Of a stretch of DNA of 64,000 bases, positions 7,734 to 15,827 are shown piece after piece. Every line of letters starts with the position of its first letter. The first letter of the stretch is position 1. The notes under the pieces are model-generated. The model did no database searches and was not told where the DNA came from. It saw only the letters and a program-made list of their open reading frames with translations. Position numbers and translations under genes: made by a program. This DNA comes from JACRBR01 sp964371355 (GTDB lineage: Bacteria; Chloroflexota; Dehalococcoidia; DSTF01; JACRBR01): assembly GCA_964371355.1 (NCBI GenBank), contig CAYJMG010000007.1, positions 69,778-133,777 of the forward strand, in the 5' to 3' direction.

Positions 7734-8819
7734 ATGGTGAAAGCAGCCGTATTCCGCGGGGCGCAGCAGCCCCTCTATATCGAGGACATCCAGCTCGACA
7801 ATCCCGGCCCGCGCGAGATCCTAGTGAAGACGGCGGCGGTCGGGGTGTGTCACAGCGACCTGCACTTCGTCGACGGGCTGTATCCGATGGCGGCGCCGGC
7901 GGTGCTGGGGCACGAGCCTGCGGGCGTCGTCGAGGCCGTCGGGAGCCAGGTGACGTACGTGAAGCCGGGCGACCACGTGATCGCGTGCCTCTCGGTGTTT
8001 TGCGGGGTGTGCGAGTATTGCACGACCGGGCGGCCGAACCTGTGCGCCAGCGACAGCACGCGCCGCGGACCCGGCGAGCCGCCTCGGCTGTCGCAGAACG
8101 GGACGCCGGTGCACCAGGGGCTGAACCTGGGCGCGTACGCGGAGAAGGTGCTGCTGCACGAGAACGCGGTGGTGAAGATCCGGGAGGACATGCCGCTGGA
8201 CAAGGCGGCGCTGATCGGGTGCGGGGTGACGACGGGCGTCGGCGCGGTGGTGAACACGGCGCGCATCCCGGCGGGGTCGTCGGTGGCGGTGTTCGGCTGC
8301 GGCGGCGTCGGGCTGGCGGCGATCCAGGGGGCGCGGATCGGCGGCGCTCGGATGATCATCGCCGTGGACGCGATGGAGAACAAACTCGCGATGGCGCGCG
8401 AGCTGGGCGCCACACACATCGTCGACGCGTCGTCGAAGGACCCCGTGCTGTCGATCCTCGACATCACCGGCGGCGGGGTCGAGTACTCGTTCGAGGCGGT
8501 CGGGCTGAAGATCACGGCCGAGCAGGCGTTCCGCTCGCTGGCAGCGGGCGGGACGGCGACGGTGATCGGGATGATCCCGGTGGGGCAGAAGGTCGAGCTG
8601 GACGGGTGGGAGTTCCTGCGCGAGAAGAAGATCCAGGGCAGCACGATGGGGTCGAACCGGTTCCGTGTCGACATGCCGCGCTACATCGACCTGTACCTGC
8701 AGGGGCGGCTGAAGCTCGACGAGATGGTGAGCCGCAAGGGGCGGCTGGAGGACGTGAACGACGCGTTCCGCGCGATGAAGGCGGGGGAGGTGGCGCGGAC
8801 GGTGTTGATGTTCGATTAG
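7734..8819 (+). CDS. Zinc-dependent alcohol dehydrogenase (MDR superfamily)
   Basis: Translation from the ATG at 7734, 7 bases after GGGAGG, gives 361 residues, normal for the family. Catalytic zinc ligands are visible as Cys39 (GVCHSD) and His60-Glu61 (GHE). The structural zinc lobe has Cys90, Cys93, Cys96 and Cys104. The Rossmann motif is FGCGGVG near residue 185. It belongs to the class related to actinobacterial and Chloroflexota NAD(P)-dependent medium-chain alcohol or S-hydroxymethyl-thiol dehydrogenases; the substrate is not certain. Longer upstream starts in the same frame read intergenic sequence and are unlikely. Confidence 0.88.
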   Translation: MVKAAVFRGAQQPLYIEDIQLDNPGPREILVKTAAVGVCHSDLHFVDGLYPMAAPAVLGHEPAGVVEAVGSQVTYVKPGDHVIACLSVFCGVCEYCTTGRPNLCASDSTRRGPGEPPRLSQNGTPVHQGLNLGAYAEKVLLHENAVVKIREDMPLDKAALIGCGVTTGVGAVVNTARIPAGSSVAVFGCGGVGLAAIQGARIGGARMIIAVDAMENKLAMARELGATHIVDASSKDPVLSILDITGGGVEYSFEAVGLKITAEQAFRSLAAGGTATVIGMIPVGQKVELDGWEFLREKKIQGSTMGSNRFRVDMPRYIDLYLQGRLKLDEMVSRKGRLEDVNDAFRAMKAGEVARTVLMFD

Positions 8820-8907
8820 TCGTTGGGCGTTAGTCGTTGGTCGTCAGGGGTTGGGCGTTGAGACTATGGCCCGTGGCCCCAAATCACTAATCACTAACGA
8901 CCAACAC

Positions 8908-9561
8908 CTACACCATGTGGTTGCGGGCGGCGTAGACGACGGCCTCGAGCTTGCTGTGCACGCCGAGCTTCGAGAGCATGTGCTCGATGTGGTTACGCAC
9001 GGTCGTGCCGCTGACGCCGAGCGTGTCCGCGATCTGGCCGTTGCCGAGCCCGCAGGCCAGAAGATGCAACACCTCAATCTCACGGCGGGTCAGGGGCTTG
9101 GGCGCTACGCCGTTTGCGTCGCTTTCGATGAAGGGCACACCGGCGAGCGTTTGCGACGCCCGGGCCTGTACTCGGCGCTGTGCCGTCACGTCGCGGAAGA
9201 GGTGCACGGCCAGCGTTGACTTCGCGCTGCGGCCGCGCAACACCACCATGCTCACGTTGATCCAGCGCGCCTTGTCCCGCGTGTCGTGCGTTCTCACGTC
9301 GTAATTCTCGACGGCGGTGCCTTTCCGCGCGCACTCGATGACCGGGCAGTCGCTGCGGCAGAAGGCGTGGCCCGCGAAGTCGCCGCCGGCGATGACCTCG
9401 AAGCACGGCCTGCCGAGGACCTCGTCCGCGTCGTGGCCCAAGAGTCGCTGGGCGGCGCGGTTCCAGAATACGATGCGCTGGTTGTAGTCGACGGCGTATA
9501 CGCCGTCGCCGCTGCGCTCGAACGCCTTCAGCAGCTCCATGGGCTCCGGGTCGCCGGTCAC
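8908..9561 (-). CDS. PAS domain LuxR-family transcriptional regulator
   Basis: The product has 217 residues. Residues about 8-125 form a PAS sensor domain (SGDGVYAVDYNQRIVFWNRA, then LGRPCFEVIAGG). Residues about 150-215 are a LuxR/GerE helix-turn-helix (LTRREIEVLHLLACGLGNGQ, TVRNHIEHMLSKLGVHSK). Four cysteines cluster in the PAS domain (Cys53, Cys68, Cys72, Cys77) and could hold a metal or respond to redox. There is no receiver domain. It is convergent with the alcohol dehydrogenase. The start may be this GTG or the ATG at 9540. Confidence 0.82.
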   Translation of the reverse strand: MTGDPEPMELLKAFERSGDGVYAVDYNQRIVFWNRAAQRLLGHDADEVLGRPCFEVIAGGDFAGHAFCRSDCPVIECARKGTAVENYDVRTHDTRDKARWINVSMVVLRGRSAKSTLAVHLFRDVTAQRRVQARASQTLAGVPFIESDANGVAPKPLTRREIEVLHLLACGLGNGQIADTLGVSGTTVRNHIEHMLSKLGVHSKLEAVVYAARNHMV

Positions 9562-9885
9562 GCGACCAGCTTCGGGCCGGGCCGGGAGCCCGAATAGGGC
9601 CGAGTGTCACATCGCGGAGTGGCGCGCGGGATCTGATGCAATTTCCCCATGCGGCCTTATTCTAGCAGGCACTAAATTAAGCTCACCACAAGGAGAGTGG
9701 CAGCCGGCTTTTCTGACCGCGCGGGCTGAAGGCTTGCGCTACGGAAGCGGATCAAAGGTCCGCGCTTACGGAAGCGCACCAGACGTACGCGCTACGGAAC
9801 CGATCAGTGTTGGCGCTACGGGACGGATCGAGGTCTGCGCTACGGATCAGTGAGGCCGGGCCGCCAACCAGTGAAGGAGCAGGCC
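9562..9885. other. Intergenic region with degenerate repeats
   Basis: The region separates the divergent LuxR gene and the ferritin-like gene. No coding frame is supported. From about 9719 it holds the dispersed palindrome-type sequence and five degenerate copies of a GCGCTACGG-containing unit, described separately. AAGGAG at 9874-9879 belongs to the next gene. Confidence 0.6.
9735..9853. repeat. Five degenerate ~25-bp direct repeats (GCGCTACGG core)
   Basis: Copies begin near 9735, 9761, 9789, 9812 and 9836, each starting with GCGCTACGG or GCGCTTACGG and continuing with a variant of AAGCGGATCAAAGGTC. Spacing is 23-28 bases. The array ends about 35 bases before the ferritin-like gene start and could hold a regulator binding region or be a decayed repeat element. 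Confidence 0.75.
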
Positions 9886-11169
9886 ATGGCACAGGCACCA
9901 GTCATCCCGAGAGAGATCGTCCAGAAGGCGTTGGAGAAGGGCTGGACGTCGGAGAACGCCGTCACCGACACGATCCAGAAGGCGCTGGAGCACGGCTTCA
10001 GCCTGGAGCAGTTCGGGACGGCGCTGGACATGGGGCTGACGCCGGACCGGGCGGCGATGTTTCTGCAGATCGCGCCCATGCAGGTGCGGGCTCCGGGGCA
10101 GGTCTTCACGGAGGACCAGCAGGAGTACATCGACAGGCTGAAGAAGGGGAACTACGACCTGGAGTGGCTGAAGGATCCGCGTCCCAACTGGGGGCTGCGG
10201 GCGAAGATGCGCGACGCCCAGCGCGGGCTGACCCTGCAGGACATCAACAAGACGTACGCGGGCGATCCTGAGGACTCGCCGCAGATGCGGACGATGGCGC
10301 CGCGCGGGGCGGTGGTCGACCCGGACGTGCCCGACATGGGGTACGTGTACAACGACAAGTACCTCGTGTGGAGCGACAACGTGGCGGCGCTGTACGAAGA
10401 GGCGGCCGGCCGCCAGTGGAGCGCGACGCGCGACATCCCGTGGGACGAGCTGAAGCCTCTGCCGGACGACCTGGAGCGCGCGCAGTGCCAGATCTCCACC
10501 TTCCTCAGCGAGGTGGAGATGATCGCGTCGGACTTCCCGGCGAAGTGGCTGTGGCAGATGAACCAGCACTTCCACGAAGTGAAGATGTTCCTCTGCACGC
10601 AGGCCATGGACGAAGCGCGGCACCTGGAGGTGTTCCGGAAGCGGGCGCTCGCCAACGGCGGCGGGCTCATGCGCTGCCTGCGGGGCACCGAGATCGGGCT
10701 CTGGGGCATTCTGAACGCGCCGACGTACATCCAGGGGTCGTTCCTGATGCACGTGCTGGGCGAGGGCCTGGTGCTGGACATCTTCCGCAGCGGTGAGTTT
10801 CTGGCGAAGAACAAGACGGAGAAGGAGATCTACCGGCTGTGCATGCAGGATGAGGCGCGGCACGTGTCGTACGGCACGATGCACCTCAAGTATTTCCTGG
10901 AGCATCACCCGGAGCGCGAGAAGGCGATGGTCGAGATGCACGCGCTGGCGGAAGGCGCGGAGCTGGGCATCCCGGGGTTCCTGACGAACCCGTTCATCAT
11001 CGAGCCGCTGGCCGTGTTGATGGGCGACGGGGTGAAGGGGATCGACAAGGGGATGGAGGCGGTGCGCATGGTGTGGGTGCGCATGCGGGAGGAGTACCTG
11101 AACCGTTGCGCGCTTGCTGGTATCGACCGGCGCGAGGTGTCGCGGGTGCCTGCGCAGGCGCCGTTCTAA
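9886..11169 (+). CDS. Ferritin-like diiron protein (R2/AurF-like oxygenase)
   Basis: The start is ATG 9886 with AAGGAG 6 bases upstream, giving 427 residues. Two DEARH motifs, Asp242-His246 and Asp322-His326, together with helices carrying Glu209/Glu211 and Glu293, form the four-helix carboxylate-bridged diiron site of ribonucleotide-reductase-R2-like or AurF-like proteins. Residues 1-150 form an extra N-terminal region. These enzymes hydroxylate, N-oxygenate or desaturate substrates using O2 and an electron donor. The ferredoxin and SCP2 genes follow on the same strand, which fits an oxygenase with carrier-bound or lipid substrates; the exact reaction is unknown. Confidence 0.8.
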   Translation: MAQAPVIPREIVQKALEKGWTSENAVTDTIQKALEHGFSLEQFGTALDMGLTPDRAAMFLQIAPMQVRAPGQVFTEDQQEYIDRLKKGNYDLEWLKDPRPNWGLRAKMRDAQRGLTLQDINKTYAGDPEDSPQMRTMAPRGAVVDPDVPDMGYVYNDKYLVWSDNVAALYEEAAGRQWSATRDIPWDELKPLPDDLERAQCQISTFLSEVEMIASDFPAKWLWQMNQHFHEVKMFLCTQAMDEARHLEVFRKRALANGGGLMRCLRGTEIGLWGILNAPTYIQGSFLMHVLGEGLVLDIFRSGEFLAKNKTEKEIYRLCMQDEARHVSYGTMHLKYFLEHHPEREKAMVEMHALAEGAELGIPGFLTNPFIIEPLAVLMGDGVKGIDKGMEAVRMVWVRMREEYLNRCALAGIDRREVSRVPAQAPF

Positions 11170-11180
11170 GGAGGATGATC

Positions 11181-11630
11181 ATGGCGCGGTTTCCATCGGT
11201 CCAATGGTTCGAGGAAGTAGCCCGCCTGCACGAGGCCGATCCGGAGCGTGTGAGGCGGCTCGGCTACGTGGATTCGAGTGTGGGCGTCCTCGTCGAAGGC
11301 GGCGCCGGCTCGCAGGGGTTTGTGCTGGAGTTCGCCGGCTACAAGATCGGAGCGATCCGCGAGGTGGCGGACCCGACAGCACAGGCTGACTTCACGATCG
11401 CCGGACCGCTCTCGGTGTGGTGCGAGATGGTCGAGAACATCGCGAGGAACGGGACGGCGGACCTGGACCACACACTGAACCGGCTGACGATGGCGGGGAC
11501 GCCGCTGCGTCTCGTGGCGGGCGACCAGCTCAAGATCGACCTGTTCTTCCGGTTCAACCAGTCGTTCCAGGTGTTCTTCGACGCTTCGGCGGGGATGAAG
11601 ACGGAGCTACCGGCGCTGGCGCCGGCGTAA
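11181..11630 (+). CDS. SCP2 sterol-binding-domain protein
   Basis: The product has 149 residues starting at ATG 11181; AAGGAGG at 11168-11174 overlaps the end of the previous gene and sits 6 bases before it. The pattern VGVLVEGGAGSQGFVLEFAG, ADFTIAGPLSVWCEMVEN, LTMAGTPLRLVAGDQLKID is that of the SCP2 fold, which binds hydrophobic acyl or sterol ligands in a tunnel. The 11-bp spacing from the diiron gene points to one operon, where it could present a hydrophobic substrate to the oxygenase. Confidence 0.78.
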   Translation: MARFPSVQWFEEVARLHEADPERVRRLGYVDSSVGVLVEGGAGSQGFVLEFAGYKIGAIREVADPTAQADFTIAGPLSVWCEMVENIARNGTADLDHTLNRLTMAGTPLRLVAGDQLKIDLFFRFNQSFQVFFDASAGMKTELPALAPA

Positions 11631-11696
11631 TCAGCGGCCAACGGGCGGGCCGGTGATTCTCGAGATCCCGGCCGCAAACGCCCGTCCAGGTGCGAG

Positions 11697-11727
11697 GCCC
11701 GGGTCCGATCGCTCCTCGGACCCGGGC
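11697..11727 (+). terminator. Perfect 12-bp intercistronic hairpin
   Basis: GCCCGGGTCCGA at 11697-11708 pairs fully with TCGGACCCGGGC at 11716-11727 around a 7-base loop. It lies between the SCP2 and ferredoxin genes, with no T-run. It may limit read-through or protect the upstream mRNA, giving different levels of ferredoxin and oxygenase. Confidence 0.55.
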
Positions 11728-11749
11728 ACTCGCGAACAAGGAGCGGGTC

Positions 11750-11989
11750 ATGTCCTACATCATCAGCACCGACTGCATGGACTGTGGCGTCTGCGAGTAC
11801 ATGTGCCCCGAGGAAGCCATCTTCGAGGCGAAGCGCCAGTTCGTGATCAAGAAGGACAAGTGCACGGACTGCGGTATCTGCGTGCCGTACTGCCCGGCGC
11901 GGGCGATCGTGCACCGCGACGACTTCGGCGCCCGGCAGGAGCGCAGCGTGCGCAGCGTGCTGGGCGGCGTGCTGCAGAGCACGGGCTAG
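11750..11989 (+). CDS. Ferredoxin with two [4Fe-4S] clusters
   Basis: This is a 79-residue protein starting at ATG 11750, 6 bases after AAGGAG. Two cluster-binding motifs are seen: CMDCGVCEYMCP and CTDCGICVPYCP. The fold is that of small bacterial 2[4Fe-4S] ferredoxins. Position directly after the diiron and SCP2 genes suggests it passes electrons to the diiron protein or to the luciferase-like enzyme that follows. A 24-residue C-terminal tail (FGARQERSVRSVLGGV...) is extra to the core. Confidence 0.9.
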   Translation: MSYIISTDCMDCGVCEYMCPEEAIFEAKRQFVIKKDKCTDCGICVPYCPARAIVHRDDFGARQERSVRSVLGGVLQSTG

Positions 11990-12055
11990 CGTCGCGCCCT
12001 CCGAGGATGTAGCGTAGGCATCTGCATGCAGGGGCGAGTCGCCGGAGGCGCATCG

Positions 12056-13126
12056 ATGAAGTTCGGGCAACTACACCTGTTCGAGAATCCCGCAGGGCGC
12101 ACGGAGAAGGAGATCGTCGACGAGCAGTTCGACGTGATGGTGCGGGCGGAGGAGTTCGGCTTCGACTCCGTGTGGCCGGCGGAACACCACTTCAGCGAGT
12201 ACGGCTACTGCGCTTCGCCGGCGGTGACGCTGGCGGCGGTGGCGGCGCGCACGAAGAACGTGCGTATCGGCACGGGGGTTGTCGTACTGCCGCTGAACCA
12301 CCCGGTGCGGGTTGCCGAGGATTTCGCGCTGCTGGATCTGATGTCCGACGGGCGGGTGGATCTGGGCGTTGGGCGCGGGTACCAGCCGCACGAGTTCGCG
12401 GGCTTCGGTGTCGACCAGACGCGGTCGCGGGAGATGTTCCGCGAGAGCGTGGAGATCGTGCAGAAGGCGTGGACGGAGGAGCGCTTCTCGTATGATGGCG
12501 AGTTCTACCAGATCCACGACCTGAGCGTGCGGCCGAAACCGATGCAGCAGCCGCACCCGCCGATCTGGATGGCGTCGCTCTCTCCGGAGACGTTCGAACT
12601 GTGCGGCAAGTACGGGTTCAACCTGATGTGCGCGCCGGTGTTCGGTTTCAACGTGAACACCGGGGCGGCGCAGATCGAGGAGTACCGGCAGGCGCTGCGC
12701 GACCACGGGAGGCGGCCGGAGGACCACGAGATCGCGGGGCTGACGATCACGTACGTGGCGGAGACGACGCAGCAGGCGCTGGCGGAGTTCCGCGACGCGG
12801 TGATCTGGTACTACCGCACGTTCGCGAAGTACGTCGCGCCGGCGCATGGCAAGCCGGCGGTCCCCACGTACGAGTGGTACACCAAGGCGCGCGACTTCCT
12901 GGAGGTCGTCGAGTGGGACGCGGTGGTGAACGCGGGCGCGGTCGTGTGCGGGAGCCCGGACGAGGTGGCGCACCGGATCGGCGAGATCCAGGAGCTGACC
13001 GGGATGACGCACTACCTGGCGTGGACGCGGATCGGCGGGCTGGCGCACGACAAGGTCATCCGCAGCATGGAGCTGATGGCCTCGAAGGTGATGCCACAGC
13101 TCCGGGGCGCCGCGACGGTTTCGTGA
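12056..13126 (+). CDS. Luciferase-like (LLM class) flavin-dependent oxidoreductase
   Basis: The ATG at 12056, after GGAGG at about 12044-12048, gives 356 residues. Family motifs include EEFGFDSVWPAEHHF, RIGTGVVVLPLNHPVRVAED, DLMSDGRVDLGVGRGY and PHPPIWMASLS. It is close in architecture to alkanal or alkane monooxygenase-type LLM proteins. It follows the ferredoxin by 66 bp on the same strand and could accept electrons through that system, although FMNH2 or F420H2 supply is the norm. The substrate is unknown. Confidence 0.87.
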   Translation: MKFGQLHLFENPAGRTEKEIVDEQFDVMVRAEEFGFDSVWPAEHHFSEYGYCASPAVTLAAVAARTKNVRIGTGVVVLPLNHPVRVAEDFALLDLMSDGRVDLGVGRGYQPHEFAGFGVDQTRSREMFRESVEIVQKAWTEERFSYDGEFYQIHDLSVRPKPMQQPHPPIWMASLSPETFELCGKYGFNLMCAPVFGFNVNTGAAQIEEYRQALRDHGRRPEDHEIAGLTITYVAETTQQALAEFRDAVIWYYRTFAKYVAPAHGKPAVPTYEWYTKARDFLEVVEWDAVVNAGAVVCGSPDEVAHRIGEIQELTGMTHYLAWTRIGGLAHDKVIRSMELMASKVMPQLRGAATVS

Positions 13127-13171
13127 AGGCGTCCTGACGCTGAAGCCCGATCCTTGCTATCGTCATCGGCG

Positions 13172-14026
13172 ATGGGCGCGACTGCTGTACTGCTGATCTC
13201 ATGCGCCGACCAGCGCGGGCTGGTCGCCTCCGTGTCGGACTTCCTGTACCGGAACAACGGCAACATCGTGCACGCGGACCAGCACACCGACCACGAAGAG
13301 GGCGTCTTCCTGCAGCGGGTCGAGTGGGAGATCGACGGGTTCGCGATCCCGCGGGACGGCATCGCGGAGGCGTTCCGGCCAGTGGCCGAGCGGTTCGGGA
13401 TGGCGTGGAGCCTGCGGTTCGGCGACGAGACGCCCCGCGTGGCGGTGCTGGTGTCGAAGATGCACCACTGCCTGTACGACCTGCTGGCGCGGTGGCGGCT
13501 GGGTGAGCTGCGATGCGCAATCCCGCTGGTAATCAGCAACCACGCCGACGCGCGGCCCATCGCTGACGAGTTCGGGATCGCGTTCCATCACCTGCCCGTC
13601 ACGACGGCGACCAAGGCCGAACAAGAGGCGCGGATCGTCGAGCTGCTGGAGCGCGAGCGGGTAGACGTGACGGTGATGGCGCGCTACATGCAGGTGCTGA
13701 GCGACGGCTTCGTGCGGCGGTACCCGAACCGCATCATCAACATCCACCACTCGTTCTTGCCGGCGTTCGCCGGCGCGCGGCCGTATCATCAGGCGCACGA
13801 GCGAGGCGTGAAGATCATCGGGGCGACCGCACACTACGCGACGCCGGAGTTGGACCAGGGGCCCATCATCGACCAGGACGTCGCGCGGGTGAGCCACCGG
13901 GACTCCGTCGACGACCTGGTGCGGAAGGGGCGGGACCTGGAGAAGGTGGTGCTGGCGCGCGCTGTCGACCTGCACCTGCGGAACCGGGTGCTGGTGTACG
14001 GGAATAAGACGGTGGTGTTCGACTGA
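13172..14026 (+). CDS. purU: Formyltetrahydrofolate deformylase
   Basis: Start ATG 13172 gives 284 residues, the usual length. Residues 1-75 are an ACT domain (LLISCADQRGLVASVSDFLY, VHADQHTDHEEGVF). The C-terminal formyltransferase domain carries NIHHSFLPAFAGARPYHQA and TPELDQGPIIDQDV with the catalytic Asn/His/Asp set. The enzyme hydrolyses 10-formyl-THF to formate and THF, balancing the one-carbon pool. An earlier TTG at 13154 is possible but less likely. It follows the luciferase-like gene by 45 bp on the same strand. Confidence 0.93.
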   Translation: MGATAVLLISCADQRGLVASVSDFLYRNNGNIVHADQHTDHEEGVFLQRVEWEIDGFAIPRDGIAEAFRPVAERFGMAWSLRFGDETPRVAVLVSKMHHCLYDLLARWRLGELRCAIPLVISNHADARPIADEFGIAFHHLPVTTATKAEQEARIVELLERERVDVTVMARYMQVLSDGFVRRYPNRIINIHHSFLPAFAGARPYHQAHERGVKIIGATAHYATPELDQGPIIDQDVARVSHRDSVDDLVRKGRDLEKVVLARAVDLHLRNRVLVYGNKTVVFD

Positions 14027-14034
14027 GGGCGCCG

Positions 14035-14682
14035 ATGATCTACGACTACCGCACGATTCGCACCCGGCGCGGCGCCTGGCGCGAGGTGGCCGACGGCGTT
14101 CGCGGCGCTGCGGTGGATGTCGAGCGTGGCGGCGGCGCCGTGCTGGGCCTGTTCGCTGGCATGATCGGCTTCGCCTCCGACGAGGGCGTGGTGATCTCGG
14201 CCTGGCCGGACGCGGACGCGGCGACCACGGGCGGGAACGCGCTGATCGCGGTGCTGCGCGATGTCGTCGAGTCCACGGACGAGCGCCTGGCTCCCACAGC
14301 GCGGCCGCTGGACGCGGCGCCCGTCCGGGAGCCGGGCGTGTACGCGCACCGCTGGTTCTGGCTCCAGCCGCAGGACTGGCCGGAGTTCCAGCGGCTGTCG
14401 GAAGAGGGGGTGTGGCCGTACTTCGAGTCCGACGGGTGCCGCATCATCGGCCTCTGGCGCAGCATGGAGCCGGGTCAGCCCGCCCGCTCGCTGCTTCTCA
14501 CCCGCTACCCGACCGTCGCGCACTGGGAGCGCACGCGGCTGCAATCGCCCGACCCGCCTCCCGGCGCGGACGAGCGGCTGTACCGGCAGGCGCAGGACGC
14601 CGGGCGGCGCCGGAACGAACTGACGGAGCGCAGCATCGTGCGGCTGACGCGGCTGGTGCCGCAGGCTGCAATGCAATCGTAG
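14035..14682 (+). CDS. NIPSNAP-like dimeric alpha/beta-barrel protein
   Basis: The product has 215 residues and begins 8 bases after the purU stop, so it is cotranscribed. Two ferredoxin-like halves are visible: MIYDYRTIRTRRGAWREVAD with FAGMIGFASDEGVVISAWPD, and VYAHRWFWLQPQDWPEFQRL with RIIGLWRSMEPG. This resembles NIPSNAP or other stress-responsive A/B-barrel proteins. No catalytic residues can be named. A helper role in the upstream oxygenase cluster is possible but unproven. Confidence 0.55.
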   Translation: MIYDYRTIRTRRGAWREVADGVRGAAVDVERGGGAVLGLFAGMIGFASDEGVVISAWPDADAATTGGNALIAVLRDVVESTDERLAPTARPLDAAPVREPGVYAHRWFWLQPQDWPEFQRLSEEGVWPYFESDGCRIIGLWRSMEPGQPARSLLLTRYPTVAHWERTRLQSPDPPPGADERLYRQAQDAGRRRNELTERSIVRLTRLVPQAAMQS

Positions 14683-14765
14683 CGCGATCGTCGGTCTCTC
14701 CGGCGCACAGGCGCTGACGCGCGACGTATGCTTTCGACTGAGACCTCAGGTGGGAGGTGGACGTC

Positions 14766-15824
14766 ATGCGCATCGGCGTGCTGACGGGCGGCGGCGACTG
14801 TCCGGGCCTCAACGCCGCGATCCGCGCGATCGCCTATCGCGGATGGATGTTGGCCGACGAGGTGTACGGGTTTCGTGAGGGATGGTCGGGCTTGCTGGGT
14901 GAGGGCAGGGGCCATGTCCTCACGCCGGACGAGATCAGCGGCATCCTGCACCTGGGGGGCACGATCCTCGGTTCGTCGCGCACGAACCCCGCGCGCGACG
15001 AGGGCGAGATGCGCCAGGTCGAGGCGAACCTGAGGGCCCGCGGCATCGAGGCTCTGGTGACCATCGGCGGCGACGACACGCTCAGCGTCTCGGCGAAGCT
15101 GGCCGAGCGGGGGTTCGCGGTGGTTGGCGTGCCAAAGACGATCGACAACGACGTGCCGCATACCGACTACTGCATCGGGTTCGACTCCGCCGTCGACATC
15201 GTCGGTGAGGCGCTGGACCGGCTGCACACGACGGCGGAGGCGCACCGGCGCGTCATGGTGGTGGAGGTCATGGGGCGGGACGCCGGGTGGCTGGCGATGA
15301 CGGGCGGTATCGCGGGTGGCGCCGACCTGATCATCATCCCGGAGGAGCCCGTCATCATCGAGAAGGTCATCGAGCACGTGGTGCACCGCATGCAGGCGCG
15401 GCGCTTCAGCATCGTCATCGTCGCCGAGGGCGCGACGGTCGAGGGGCTTGGCTCCGGGGCGATGTCTGGCGAGCGGGACCAGTTCGGCCACCCGCGGCTC
15501 TCGACGCGAGGGATCGGCACGCGGCTGGCGGAGGAGATCGAGCGCTGCACGAACGCCGAGGCGCGCGTAACTGTGCTGGGTCACGTGCAGCGGGGCGGCT
15601 CGCCGTCGATGTTCGACCGGGTGCTGGCGACGCGCATGGGCGCCGCGGCGGTGGACCAGGCGCATAGCGGCCATACCGGCGTGATGATGGCGGCTCAGGG
15701 CCTCGAGATCGTGCCGGTGCCGCTGGCGGAGGTCGTCGGGCACAACCGGACCGTCGACCGGCGGTTCTTCCGGCTGGTACGGCACTTCGCGGTCGCCGGG
15801 GAGCGCGACACCGGCTCGAAGTAG
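14766..15824 (+). CDS. 6-phosphofructokinase, PPi-type signature
   Basis: The start is ATG 14766 with GGGAGG 8 bases upstream; the product is 352 residues. Conserved motifs are GVLTGGGDCPGLNAAIR, GSSRTNP, TIGGDD (residues 99-104), PKTIDND (123-129) and MGRDAGW. GGDD with PKTIDND, rather than GGDG with PGTIDND, is the known sequence mark of pyrophosphate-dependent or mixed-donor phosphofructokinases. The enzyme phosphorylates fructose 6-phosphate in glycolysis, and with PPi it is reversible. It is preceded by an 83-bp gap, so it may have its own promoter. Confidence 0.92.
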   Translation: MRIGVLTGGGDCPGLNAAIRAIAYRGWMLADEVYGFREGWSGLLGEGRGHVLTPDEISGILHLGGTILGSSRTNPARDEGEMRQVEANLRARGIEALVTIGGDDTLSVSAKLAERGFAVVGVPKTIDNDVPHTDYCIGFDSAVDIVGEALDRLHTTAEAHRRVMVVEVMGRDAGWLAMTGGIAGGADLIIIPEEPVIIEKVIEHVVHRMQARRFSIVIVAEGATVEGLGSGAMSGERDQFGHPRLSTRGIGTRLAEEIERCTNAEARVTVLGHVQRGGSPSMFDRVLATRMGAAAVDQAHSGHTGVMMAAQGLEIVPVPLAEVVGHNRTVDRRFFRLVRHFAVAGERDTGSK

Positions 15825-15827
15825 CGG

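Noticed and set aside
8820..8907. Bidirectional terminator between the alcohol dehydrogenase and LuxR genes
   Set aside because: GTTAGTCGTTGGTCG and its partial inverse do not form a continuous stem. It looks like a decayed low-complexity element, similar to one near 23890.
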